This document shows, in pieces, positions 17,462 to 25,631 of a stretch of 64,000 nt of DNA. This DNA is from an uncultured Bacteroidales bacterium (GTDB taxonomy: Bacteria > Bacteroidota > Bacteroidia > Bacteroidales > Paludibacteraceae). The first letter of the stretch is position 1. Every line of letters begins with the position of its first letter. The DNA lies in the NCBI GenBank assembly GCA_900317885.1, contig ONIM01000004.1, positions 19,443 to 83,442 on the forward strand, given 5' to 3'. A program made the translations under genes and the position numbers. A model generated the notes under the pieces. That model was not told the DNA's origin. It did no database searches and worked only from the letters and a program-made list of their open reading frames with translations.

Positions 17462-19011
17462 AATAAACGAGGGTTTTGGAGTTCAGTAATTCGGTTATCT
17501 CTTTTCTTGAGGGCTATCACGTATGCTTTGCGGTAATACTTGAAGAAATGCTTCCAATCGGCTTTCTTCGCCACCGCTGCCGCCTCTTTGCGGGCACGTG
17601 CTTTGTCTTCGCCGCAAAGGCGGTCGAAGCGCAAGAGGTCATCGGCAATGTGCTCTGCGACAGCATCAAAATTGGAGTCATTGCGGTCAATGACGATGAC
17701 GCCAAACTGGTCTTTTTGCTGCGCTGCCCAAGCTCCGAATCCCGCGAGAGAGGTGGTGATCGTCGGAACATGGAAGGCGCAGGACTCCAGCGGCGTATAG
17801 CCCCAGGGCTCGTAATACGAGGGGAAGACCGTGACGTCCATGCCGATGAGGAGGTCGTAGTAAGTCTTTCCGAAAAGCGGATCATGGCCGTCGAGGTAAT
17901 AGGGCACGAAGACGGCGCTCACTTTGCCTTTGCGCGAAGGTGCGCGATCGAGATAAGGGATCATGACAAACGCCACGACTTCTTTCTCCGGCCGGTCGCT
18001 ATGGTAGATCTTCTGCGCGAGTTTGTCCAGCGCTGCCGCAAAGACATCGATGCCTTTGTTTTTCCACTCCTGACGACCGGAGATAGCGACAAAAAGTGCG
18101 TTCTCCGGCACTACTCCACCCAGTTTCTCTCCCGCCACGCGGCGCAAGGCCTCGCGCGCCTCTTCACGGCGGACGTCGAAAGCTTTACCCTTGGGCACGA
18201 ACGTCGGTTCGAAGCCGTTGGGGGTAACGATATCTACTGGTTTGTCGAGAAGTTGTGCGCACTCGCGAGCGGTGATGTCGCTGACGGTAGTAAAACAATC
18301 CGCAAAATGCGCCGCCTGTTTCTCCGCCGAGTGCTTGGAGACCATGTTCAGCTCCGCCGCCATCTGATCTCCATTATAGCCCTCGAAATAGTCGTAGAGG
18401 GGTTTGCCGTTTCCGGCGATGGAGCGGCCGATACCCGTGGCGTGGGTGGTGAAGAGGGTCGCAATCTGCGGACAATGATCCCGAAGGTAGAAGATAGAGA
18501 ACGCCGTCTGCCACTCGTTGGCGTGGGCGCAGCCCGCAGGCTGCGCCTTCGGGCTGACAGACTGATTTACACACAGCCAGTGATAGAGGTTCTCCATGAC
18601 GATGCCGGCGGCGTAGCCGAAGAGACAAGACTCGTCGTAATCGCCGTAAGCGGCGTGGCTCTGGACCCGGAACTTATCCCATGCCCATGCGTATATCTCG
18701 TTCTTGCGAGACCAGAGGCCGTCGAACTTCAGAAGGATGGCGATGGGTTCGCCGGGTACCTTCCAACGGCCGACACGAAGAGAAGGAATACCGCTTCGCT
18801 CAAAGTCGAAAGCAGAAAGCCATTCCTTCAGGAGGGACTTGTCTTCCTTAAAATAGATATCACTATGGTCGCCGAAATCGGGACCGAAGAAAAATACTTT
18901 GTCGGGGTGCTCCGCCTGCATCGAGGCCGCACGCGTACTAAGCACCGCATAAATACCGCCTACGCGGTTACAGACTTCCCAAGAGGTTTCAAAAATATAA
19001 TCAGGTTGCAT
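17458..19011 (-). CDS. Glycogen synthase, eukaryote-like GT3/GT5-type glycosyltransferase
   Basis: 517 residues. It adds glucose from a nucleotide sugar to alpha-1,4-glucan. The N-terminus (FETSWEVCNRVGGIYAVLSTRA) resembles the GT3 (animal/fungal-type) synthases found in Bacteroidetes. The GT-B core shows ITPNGFEP-like DIVTPNGFEPTFV, SGRQEWKNKGIDVF, and the donor-site stretch FPSYYEPWGYTPLESCAFHVPTITT with its acidic pair. Two in-frame repeat insertions are visible: WLSAFDFERSG (18791-18820) and a GC-rich palindrome encoding SPKAQPAGCAHA (18526-18555). The stop overlaps the C69 start by 4 bases, and the start directly abuts the lipoprotein stop. Confidence 0.88.
   Translation of the reverse strand: MQPDYIFETSWEVCNRVGGIYAVLSTRAASMQAEHPDKVFFFGPDFGDHSDIYFKEDKSLLKEWLSAFDFERSGIPSLRVGRWKVPGEPIAILLKFDGLWSRKNEIYAWAWDKFRVQSHAAYGDYDESCLFGYAAGIVMENLYHWLCVNQSVSPKAQPAGCAHANEWQTAFSIFYLRDHCPQIATLFTTHATGIGRSIAGNGKPLYDYFEGYNGDQMAAELNMVSKHSAEKQAAHFADCFTTVSDITARECAQLLDKPVDIVTPNGFEPTFVPKGKAFDVRREEAREALRRVAGEKLGGVVPENALFVAISGRQEWKNKGIDVFAAALDKLAQKIYHSDRPEKEVVAFVMIPYLDRAPSRKGKVSAVFVPYYLDGHDPLFGKTYYDLLIGMDVTVFPSYYEPWGYTPLESCAFHVPTITTSLAGFGAWAAQQKDQFGVIVIDRNDSNFDAVAEHIADDLLRFDRLCGEDKARARKEAAAVAKKADWKHFFKYYRKAYVIALKKRDNRITELQNPRLL
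18526..18555. repeat. Palindrome inside glycogen synthase gene
   Basis: GGCGCAG, seven bases, CTGCGCC, with an overlapping AGCCC/GGGCT pair. It encodes PKAQPAGCAHA on the minus strand. Confidence 0.65.
18791..18820. repeat. GAAAGCAGAAAG repeat inside glycogen synthase gene
   Basis: CCGCTTCGCTCAAAGTCG followed by GAAAG units; nearly identical to 2302-2323 between genes. It encodes LSAFDFERSG, residues about 65-74. Confidence 0.7.
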
Positions 19012-20019
19012 TTATTTGAGGTCGCTGTCCGCAGCGATTTTCGTTACTTCTTTTAATGAATTCAGGAGGATAGGGGTCGTGACAAACTTATTGTTATCCG
19101 AACCGACGAAAGGCATGTACCATACCCCTTCGCTGTTCGCCCAATAGATGCGGTTGTCCTTGGTATCCAGCGTCATCGCCGCGCAAGGGGAAGCATCAAT
19201 CTGCACGGGGTAGGCGCCATCGATATTCGCCACCCAAAGCCCGTTAGCGCGGTAGTAGATCTTGCGGTTGGCGATATGGAAGCCCTCCATCTGAGGGAAG
19301 ACGGTTTTCAGCTCGCTTAAGCGGAACTCGTAGCCGTTGTAGAATTGCAGGGTGTCCTGCTCGGCATTGAGAAGATCTGCCGCAGTCTCATCCTCCGCGT
19401 ACGCCTCCGCCTGATCACCGAAGATACGCTGGCGGTAATCAGCCCGGGCGGTACGTAAGAGCACCGAGTTCGTAGTCCGATTCTGAATACGGATGGAGCG
19501 CTCGATGATCGTAGTGTCCTGATTAAGGATAACGACCAGTTTCACCTTTTCCGCCTCAGCGGGATGCGTAAAACAGTATTTCAGCGAAGGCTGATCTTTC
19601 GCCGCTATGGTATCACCCAAGTACCAAGTATAGCTGACTGTATAATTGTAGGGGTTATACAGATTGGCGGTGAAGGTATAGTCGCGGAAGATATAGAAAG
19701 CCGTGTCGGAACATACAAAAGTAGGCACGGTGTCGGTGACGACAATCTTCTTGTAGGCCGTCCATCGGTTTTTCTTATCTACCTTGAGAATCACGTCATA
19801 CTCTCCCGGCTGCTTGAAGGTATGGGACGGCGATTTGAGGGTAGAGGTACCTCCGTCGCCAAAAGTCCACTCCCACTCTTCTCCTGTCGAAGAGAGATTC
19901 GAAAACGTCACTACTTGCCCGGCGCGAGGGTTTTGCGGCGAATAAGAGAAAGAAACGTCGTTTTTCTTACACGCCACCGCCACGCAGCAAAGTGTCAATA
20001 CTATTAATACTTTTTTCAT
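19012..20019 (-). CDS. PKD-domain lipoprotein
   Basis: 335 residues from the ATG at 20019. The signal peptide has a lipobox (VLTLCCVAVAC), so a Cys-anchored lipoprotein is expected. Residues ~25-95 are a PKD domain (RAGQVVTFSNLSSTGEEWEWTFGDGGTSTLKSPSHTFKQPGEYDVILKV). A second beta domain follows, with a C-terminal stretch that looks like propeller blades (GFHIANRKIYYRANGLWVANIDGAYP, DTKDNRIYWANSEGVWYMPF). It overlaps the miaA 3' end by 53 bases and abuts glycogen synthase. Function is unknown; surface glycan or protein binding is a guess. Confidence 0.8.
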   Translation of the reverse strand: MKKVLIVLTLCCVAVACKKNDVSFSYSPQNPRAGQVVTFSNLSSTGEEWEWTFGDGGTSTLKSPSHTFKQPGEYDVILKVDKKNRWTAYKKIVVTDTVPTFVCSDTAFYIFRDYTFTANLYNPYNYTVSYTWYLGDTIAAKDQPSLKYCFTHPAEAEKVKLVVILNQDTTIIERSIRIQNRTTNSVLLRTARADYRQRIFGDQAEAYAEDETAADLLNAEQDTLQFYNGYEFRLSELKTVFPQMEGFHIANRKIYYRANGLWVANIDGAYPVQIDASPCAAMTLDTKDNRIYWANSEGVWYMPFVGSDNNKFVTTPILLNSLKEVTKIAADSDLK

Positions 20020-20893
20020 AATCATTATTTGCATCAATCCAGTGGATTTCTTTATCCCGCCGGAACCAGGTCATCTGGCGCTTGGCATAATGGCGGGTGT
20101 TTTGCCGGATGAGTTCTACCGCGCGCTGAAGGTCGTATTCGCCATCAAGATAGCCGAATAACTCTCTGTACCCTACCGTCTGCAAACTATTCAGCCGGCG
20201 GAGCGGATAAACGGCTTTGGCCTCCTCGAGCAGTCCGTCCTCCATCATCTGCGAAACGCGGGTGTTGATTCGCTCATACAATTCTTCGCGGGGACGCTCG
20301 AGCGCGATCTTGAGGATGCGGAATGGCCTCTCTTTGCGGGTATTCGTCCGTAACGAACTATAGGGTTTGCCCATCGTGAGCGACAGCTCTACGCAGTGCG
20401 CCAAGCGCGCGGGATTGCTTTGATCCACCATCTCCCAATACTCCGGATCAAGGCGCTGTACCTCCTGTTGCAGCCATGTCAGACCTTGCAATTTGAAGTT
20501 CTCGGTTACCTCGGCGCGGATGGCATCCGGGATCGTAGGCAGGTCGTCCAGCCCATTGCAAACGGCGTCGGCGTACAACATCGAACCACCCGTCATGACC
20601 ACCACATCGTGGGTAAGGAAGAGTTCGTCAAGGAGTTCGAGGGCGTCTCGCTCGTACCGGCCGGCATTATAGTCGTCCTGCAGGTCGCGCGACGCAATAA
20701 AATAATGTTTTACGCGCGCGAGCTCCTGCGCCGTCGGTGCCGCAGTACCGATAGGTATGCCCCGGAAAACCTGACGACTGTCACAATTGAGGATAGGGCA
20801 GCCGTAATGCTCCGCTACCCGCAATGACAGCTCCGTCTTGCCGACACCTGTAGGACCAAGGAGCAGAAGGAGGGTTTTAGAACATGGTGCCAT
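19967..20893 (-). CDS. miaA: tRNA dimethylallyltransferase
   Basis: Transfers dimethylallyl to A37 of tRNAs reading UNN codons. The P-loop LLGPTGVGKTELSL and the following NCDSRQVFRGIPIGTAAPT are family hallmarks; the C-terminal RRLNSLQTVGYRELFGYLDGE and QMTWFRRDKEIHWID are also typical. The frame extends to 20998, but the upstream 35 residues do not look like MiaA, so the ATG at 20893 (MAPCSKTLLLLLGPTG) is chosen, giving 308 residues, the normal length. It overlaps the upstream gene by 17 bases and the downstream one by 53. Confidence 0.93.
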   Translation of the reverse strand: MAPCSKTLLLLLGPTGVGKTELSLRVAEHYGCPILNCDSRQVFRGIPIGTAAPTAQELARVKHYFIASRDLQDDYNAGRYERDALELLDELFLTHDVVVMTGGSMLYADAVCNGLDDLPTIPDAIRAEVTENFKLQGLTWLQQEVQRLDPEYWEMVDQSNPARLAHCVELSLTMGKPYSSLRTNTRKERPFRILKIALERPREELYERINTRVSQMMEDGLLEEAKAVYPLRRLNSLQTVGYRELFGYLDGEYDLQRAVELIRQNTRHYAKRQMTWFRRDKEIHWIDANNDYEKSINSIDTLLRGGGV

Positions 20894-21428
20894 CATCGAA
20901 ACTGAGGTCCTGGAAACCCTCCATGTCGATGTCGCCCAGATCGTACTCGTCCTTGAACTCGTCATCAAACATGAAATCATCGTTGCCCTTGCCGGCACCG
21001 ATATCTGCCAAAGGATCCTCGGATTTCAGTTGCTTCGGCGCTTTGCCCTTGCTCTCCACGCACTCCACTCCAGTCATGGAACCGGGTTTGATCTCCTTGA
21101 GCGAACCGAAGAAATAGCGCTCGAACATCGGGTCGAAGACATAGATAAGACGCTGGCCCTGCTCCTCAATCAGATCATTGAGGTGGGTCTCATTCATGAC
21201 CATGTTGTCGTACTCGAAGTTGGAGTCCATCTCCACGAGGGTGATCTCCTGGCCTTTCTCCCACTCGTCGTTGCAGATGAAGAACGAGGTCATCTGGTCA
21301 TCGGGATAGCCCACACTCTTCAAGATAGCCTCGTGCAGCTCCAGAAAAGTAGCATCGGCCGAGGCCTCAAAGACGCGGCGGAAATTAGGGTCGCCCTCTT
21401 CACACGAGAAAGTAAATTTGTAAATCAT
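20877..21428 (-). CDS. pRiA4b ORF-3-like domain protein
   Basis: 183 residues. The N-terminal ~95 residues (YKFTFSCEEGDPNFRRVFEASADATFLELHEAILKSVGY, FFICNDEWEKGQEITLVEMD) match the plasmid pRiA4b ORF-3 fold, a small alpha/beta domain of unknown biochemical role. The C-terminal third is highly acidic (EFKDEYDLGDIDMEGFQDLSFDDGTMF). First gene of a five-gene operon, with a clear promoter at 21477-21507. Confidence 0.8.
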   Translation of the reverse strand: MIYKFTFSCEEGDPNFRRVFEASADATFLELHEAILKSVGYPDDQMTSFFICNDEWEKGQEITLVEMDSNFEYDNMVMNETHLNDLIEEQGQRLIYVFDPMFERYFFGSLKEIKPGSMTGVECVESKGKAPKQLKSEDPLADIGAGKGNDDFMFDDEFKDEYDLGDIDMEGFQDLSFDDGTMF

Positions 21429-21476
21429 ATTCCTAAAAAATAAAGTTCAAAAATGTAGTTTTCAAAAAAATGCGCA

Positions 21477-21507
21477 CAAATTTACTGCTTTTTTTTGATA
21501 TACGCAA
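21477..21507 (-). promoter_or_regulatory. Promoter of the miaA-glycogen synthase operon
   Basis: Minus-strand TTG (21505-21507), 20 bases, TAAATTTG (21477-21484). Confidence 0.8.
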
Positions 21508-21550
21508 GAAAAAAGTGCTTTTTTTGTATTTATCAAAAAAGTTTGAGTTA

Positions 21551-21591
21551 TTTCGAGGACACCGACCCGGCTTTGCCGGCCCACCTCGAAA
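21551..21591. repeat. Long intergenic hairpin
   Basis: TTTCGAGG (21551-21558) pairs with CCTCGAAA (21584-21591), and CCGGC/GCCGG form an inner stem around TTT. No T-run follows, so it is more likely an extragenic palindrome than a terminator. The rest of 21429-21670 shows only the promoter at 21477. Confidence 0.6.
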
Positions 21592-21670
21592 TTACAGCCG
21601 CACGTTAGTGCTCATAAACAAGCTCCTAGCCCACAAAACTTAAATATATTTAATTTTTTGGTCTAATTTC

Positions 21671-21701
21671 TTGTTTATGTCAAACTTTTGTTGTAACTTT
21701 G
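21671..21701 (+). promoter_or_regulatory. Promoter of the riboswitch-TonB receptor transcript
   Basis: TTG (21671-21673), 20 bases, TAACTTTG (21694-21701); transcription should start about 35 bases before the aptamer. Confidence 0.82.
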
Positions 21702-21741
21702 CACGATTTTTTAACAAACGTACATTAACATTCTGTCAACT

Positions 21742-21813
21742 TCATTCGGGGTGCCGGTCTGGCTGAGATAAAACCCGTTGAACTTGGGCAGGTAATGCTG
21801 CTAAAGAAAATGA
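21742..21813 (+). promoter_or_regulatory. TPP riboswitch (thi-box)
   Basis: Conserved thi-box blocks appear in order: CGGGGTGCC, GGCTGAGATAAAACCC, and GCAGGTAATGCTGC followed by AAAGAA. The closing P1 helix is TCATT (21742-21746) with AATGA (21809-21813). The 3' arm of P1 contains the ATG (21810-21812) of the TonB receptor. TPP binding should therefore hide the start codon and block translation directly. Known biology: thi-boxes ahead of outer-membrane receptors in Bacteroidetes. Confidence 0.88.
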
Positions 21814-23993
21814 GAAAAAACATTCTTTCAATCAACCATGCATGGTTGATGGTTTTTGGTGCATTCGCACCGGTCATGTCTGCGTTCGGGCAGACGAGTG
21901 AGGACACATTGTCCGTGAACGATTTTCAGATCCAGGAGGTAGTCGTAAGTGCGCCTGTAAGGCAAGCTATCGTCAGTCGGGAAGAGGTCAAGTATCAGGA
22001 GCTGAACCACGATAACACGGGTCAGAACCTGCCGATACTACTGAGCAAGACCCCTTCGTTAGTGACGACCAGCGATGACGGTTTGGGTGTGGGTTACACC
22101 TATTTCCGCGTGCGCGGTAGTGATCACACGCGCGTGAACATGACCATCAACGAGGTGCCTCTCAATGATGCGGAGAGCCAGAGCGTGTTCTGGGTGAACA
22201 TGACGGATATCAGTTCGTCGATCACGAAGCTGGATGTGCAGCGCGGCGTGGGTACCAGCGCCAACGGCGGTAGCAGTTTTGGCGCAAGCATCAATATCAA
22301 CACCATCGACAACACGATTCCTGCGGATTATGAGCACCTGCCGGTACACGCGGAGTTGGGCTTCAACGGAGGTATGTACAACACCTTCCGCGAGATGGCG
22401 AAGATCGATGGATGGTGGGGAGACAAGAACAGTAAGAAAGGCGCATGGCATATCGGCGGCCGGTTCAGTAAGGTGAACTCCGACGGCTATATAGACCGCG
22501 CGAGCTCCGACCTGTTCAGTTACCAAGCGCAGTTAGGGTGGCAAAACAGCAAGACGGCGGTTAACCTGCTCTCTTTCGGAGGCAAAGAGAAGACCTATCT
22601 GGCATGGAATGGTCTAACGAGAGAAGAGATTGAGATCGACCGTCGTCAGAACACTGCGGGTGCCTTTCTCGACGCCAACGGCAACACCCAGTACTATAAC
22701 AATGAGACCGACAACTACCAGCAACACCATGTACACCTGAACGTGACCCACCGATTCAATTCCCATTGGAGTCTGAACGCGACCGGGCATTATACTTTCG
22801 GGACCGGATACTGGGAGACGTTTGACTCCTGGTACCTGATGGGCATTGTACAAAAAGGGCTCCGAAATCATTTCTACGGAGGAATCATCAGCACGAAATA
22901 TATCCACGAGAAAGTAGATGTACAGGCCGGTTTGGCGCTGAATAACTACAACGGCCTCTCGTATGGCAATATAGACCAGAATTACGGGACGAACTTCACG
23001 GAGTACTACTCCGGTTACGGCGATAAGTTAGACGGTAATATCTACGCCAAAGCTAATTGGAGAGTGCTGCATCGGGGCAAAGAGAAGTTGAGTCTGTACG
23101 GCGATTTGCAATATCGGTTGGTGGACCATCATATTTACGGGGATAACGACAATAGTACTGTCCCGGGCAGCAGGGTGAAGATCGAAGAGCATCACACCTG
23201 GCATTTCTTCAACCCGAAAGCCGGTCTGACGTACGACAACGGAGGTCACCGTCTGTCCGCCACATTCGCCTTAGCCAACCGCGAGCCGGCGAGATCGAAT
23301 TTCATCAACCGGCAAGATGACGAGCCGCAGCCTAAGCCGGAGAGACTATTCGACTACGAGTTAGGATATAACTATACGTCTACCGGCGTTACCAAGAGCG
23401 GCTACGCGATGCCGTGGCATATCGGGCTCAACCTGTATTTCATGGATTATAAGGACCAGTTAGTGCTGACCGGCGAGATTAACAGTATCGCTATTTTCCT
23501 GACCAAGAATGTAGATAAATCATACCGGACCGGCGCCGAGTTGCAGTTTGGCGTAGATTGGACCAAATGGTTCAGTTGGAGCGGAACGCTGACGTGGAGC
23601 CGTAATAAATGGTTAGACGGTAACACATGGCGCACGATCTCCTTCTCTCCGGATTGGGTTGCGGGGAATATCTTCTCCTTCCATGTCGCAGGATTTGAAG
23701 CGGAGATACAGACATCGGTCATCAGCAAACAGTTCCTCGCCAACAACGAGGACCCGAACGCGATGCTGAAGGCTTATACGGTAACCAATCTGAATCTGCA
23801 ATATCTCTTGCCGTTGCAGCAATACAAACGCTGCCCGGATATCACGCTCAAATGTCAGCTCAACAACCTCTTCAACACTATGTACGAGAGTAATGGTTAT
23901 GTCTATCATGACGCCTGGTCCGGCAGCGACATCGCATATTTCATGCCGCAAGCGGGCATCAATGTACACGCAGGATTTGTAGTAAAATGGTAA
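21810..23993 (+). CDS. TonB-dependent outer-membrane receptor under TPP control
   Basis: About 727 residues. The N-terminal plug domain (~45-165) shows QEVVVSAPVR, QNLPILLSKTPSLVTT, GYTYFRVRGSDHTRVNMTINEVPLND and KLDVQRGVGTSANG. It is followed by a 22-strand-type barrel ending ..AGINVHAGFVVKW. TPP control and family placement suggest import of thiamin or a precursor (the OMR1 type). The signal peptide is interrupted by a 20-bp perfect palindrome encoding INHAWLM. The ATG at 21810 is chosen because the one at 21795 lies inside the aptamer. No SusD-like or carboxypeptidase-like extension is present. Confidence 0.88.
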   Translation: MRKNILSINHAWLMVFGAFAPVMSAFGQTSEDTLSVNDFQIQEVVVSAPVRQAIVSREEVKYQELNHDNTGQNLPILLSKTPSLVTTSDDGLGVGYTYFRVRGSDHTRVNMTINEVPLNDAESQSVFWVNMTDISSSITKLDVQRGVGTSANGGSSFGASININTIDNTIPADYEHLPVHAELGFNGGMYNTFREMAKIDGWWGDKNSKKGAWHIGGRFSKVNSDGYIDRASSDLFSYQAQLGWQNSKTAVNLLSFGGKEKTYLAWNGLTREEIEIDRRQNTAGAFLDANGNTQYYNNETDNYQQHHVHLNVTHRFNSHWSLNATGHYTFGTGYWETFDSWYLMGIVQKGLRNHFYGGIISTKYIHEKVDVQAGLALNNYNGLSYGNIDQNYGTNFTEYYSGYGDKLDGNIYAKANWRVLHRGKEKLSLYGDLQYRLVDHHIYGDNDNSTVPGSRVKIEEHHTWHFFNPKAGLTYDNGGHRLSATFALANREPARSNFINRQDDEPQPKPERLFDYELGYNYTSTGVTKSGYAMPWHIGLNLYFMDYKDQLVLTGEINSIAIFLTKNVDKSYRTGAELQFGVDWTKWFSWSGTLTWSRNKWLDGNTWRTISFSPDWVAGNIFSFHVAGFEAEIQTSVISKQFLANNEDPNAMLKAYTVTNLNLQYLLPLQQYKRCPDITLKCQLNNLFNTMYESNGYVYHDAWSGSDIAYFMPQAGINVHAGFVVKW
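21831..21850. repeat. Perfect 20-bp palindrome in the TonB receptor signal-peptide region
   Basis: ATCAACCATGCATGGTTGAT; two-base variant of the pepD palindrome at 12323-12342. It encodes INHAWLM. Confidence 0.8.
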
Positions 23994-24039
23994 GAGAGCG
24001 GTAAAAAAAGTTTTTGGATAAATAAAAATGGCACTATTC

Positions 24040-24070
24040 TTGCATATATGGAAAAAAAATACTAATTTTG
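24040..24070 (+). promoter_or_regulatory. Promoter of porX
   Basis: TTG (24040-24042), 20 bases, TAATTTTG (24063-24070); the ATG follows 5 bases later, so the leader is minimal. Confidence 0.75.
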
Positions 24071-24074
24071 CAGC

Positions 24075-25631
24075 ATGAATAGGATTTTATGGGTTGACGA
24101 CGAGATCGACTTGTTGCAGCCGTACATTATTTATCTGAAAGAAAAGAACTACGAAGTCGTGACCGCCAGCAATGGGGAGGACGCGTTGGATTATCTGGAG
24201 CAAGAAGTACCGGACATCGTTTTTCTGGACGAAAACATGCCGGGTATGAGTGGCTTGGAAACGCTTCAGGAGATCAAGCGCCTTCATCCGGAGGTACCTG
24301 TAGTGATGATTACGAAGAGTGAGGAGGAGCACATCATGGAGCAGGCGATCGGCGAGAAGATCGCCGATTACCTGATTAAACCCGTCAATCCGAGCCAGAT
24401 TCTGCTTTGCCTCAAGAAGCATATTCATCAGCAGGCGATTGTGACAGAACAGGTACAGCAAAACTACCGTCAGGAGTGGAGCGACATCTCCTACATGATC
24501 GATACTGCCTCTACCATCGAGGAATGGCAGGCGATAGAGCGCAGTCTGAGCCGATGGGACATCGAGTTGGCGGGTGTAGAGGAGCAGGCCGGACATTCCG
24601 GCATGCGCAGCCTCATTGCCGACCAGCGGACGCAAGCAAATGCAGCCTTCAGCAAATGGATCGCCAAGAACTACGAGGGATGGTTTAACGCGGGCGAACA
24701 ACGGCCTGTCCTGTCGTGCGACGTAATGAAGCATAGTGTTTTTCCGCTGCTGGACAACGGGGAAAAAGTACTACTATGCGTGATTGATAATTTCCGATAC
24801 GATCAATGGCGGACGATTCAGCCGCTCTTGAGCGAGTTCTACTCCATCCGCTCGGAGGAGCAGTATACCTCCGTCCTTCCGACAGCTACCCAATATGCCC
24901 GTAATGCAATCTTCTCGGGCTTGATGCCCCTGCAGATCCAAGAGATGTACCCCGAATACTGGGTGGACGAAGGGGATGAGGAGAGCAAAAACCAATATGA
25001 GAAAGAGTTGGTACAGACCCTGCTGGACCGCTACCGGAGGCGAGAGAGTTTCAATTACTGGAAAGTAAACGAAAGCGATTTCTGCGAGCGGGTGATTCAT
25101 CAGTTGAAAGGCTCACAGGCGCAGCTGAATATCATCGTGCTCAATTTTATCGACATGCTCTCCCACTCCCGTACTGAAAGCAAGATGATGCGGGAGCTGG
25201 CAAACGACGAAGCGGCTTACCGCAGTTTGACCTTGAGTTGGTTCCGCCATTCGCCTACCTACGAATTGCTCCGTCGCGCTTCGGAGCTGGGATTCACACT
25301 GGTGCTGACTACCGATCATGGTACAACGAGGGTGAAGAATGCGGTACAGATCATCGCGGATAAAAACACCAACACCAATATCCGCTATAAGGTAGGAAAA
25401 GCGCTGAATTGCAGTTCCAAAAACGTGTTCACCATTGAGCACCCGAAGCGAGTGGGTCTGCCTTGCCCGAACGTGAGCAGCAGTTACGCCTTCTGTACCG
25501 GCAGCGACTTCTTCGCCTACCCCAATCAATTCAATTATTACGCCCAATACTACCGTAATACCTTCCAACACGGAGGTATATCGCTGGAGGAAATGATCAT
25601 TCCGCTGGTTACGCTGATTCCTAAAAAATGA
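24075..25631 (+). CDS. porX: T9SS response regulator with PglZ domain (PorX)
   Basis: 518 residues, the length of known PorX. Residues 1-120 are a receiver domain: acidic pocket in ILWVDDEIDLL, phospho-acceptor Asp in DIVFLDENMPGMSG, and Lys in YLIKPVNPSQ. A three-helix linker follows, then a PglZ (alkaline-phosphatase-like) domain from ~200, with LLCVIDNFRYDQWRTI, YTSVLPTATQYARNAIFSGLMP, FIDMLSHSRTE and TTDHGT as metal/active-site motifs. PorX pairs with the kinase PorY and controls T9SS gene expression. Its presence supports T9SS export of the giant proteins at both ends. The EEP-family gene overlaps its stop (ATGA). Confidence 0.93.
   Translation: MNRILWVDDEIDLLQPYIIYLKEKNYEVVTASNGEDALDYLEQEVPDIVFLDENMPGMSGLETLQEIKRLHPEVPVVMITKSEEEHIMEQAIGEKIADYLIKPVNPSQILLCLKKHIHQQAIVTEQVQQNYRQEWSDISYMIDTASTIEEWQAIERSLSRWDIELAGVEEQAGHSGMRSLIADQRTQANAAFSKWIAKNYEGWFNAGEQRPVLSCDVMKHSVFPLLDNGEKVLLCVIDNFRYDQWRTIQPLLSEFYSIRSEEQYTSVLPTATQYARNAIFSGLMPLQIQEMYPEYWVDEGDEESKNQYEKELVQTLLDRYRRRESFNYWKVNESDFCERVIHQLKGSQAQLNIIVLNFIDMLSHSRTESKMMRELANDEAAYRSLTLSWFRHSPTYELLRRASELGFTLVLTTDHGTTRVKNAVQIIADKNTNTNIRYKVGKALNCSSKNVFTIEHPKRVGLPCPNVSSSYAFCTGSDFFAYPNQFNYYAQYYRNTFQHGGISLEEMIIPLVTLIPKK

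Noticed and set aside
17476-19056. 526-codon open frame on the plus strand
   Set aside because: Antisense shadow of glycogen synthase. No recognisable fold, and it starts inside the neighbouring genes.
21795-21809. ATG at 21795 as start of the TonB receptor
   Set aside because: It lies in a conserved part of the TPP aptamer; the ATG at 21810 gives a normal signal peptide.
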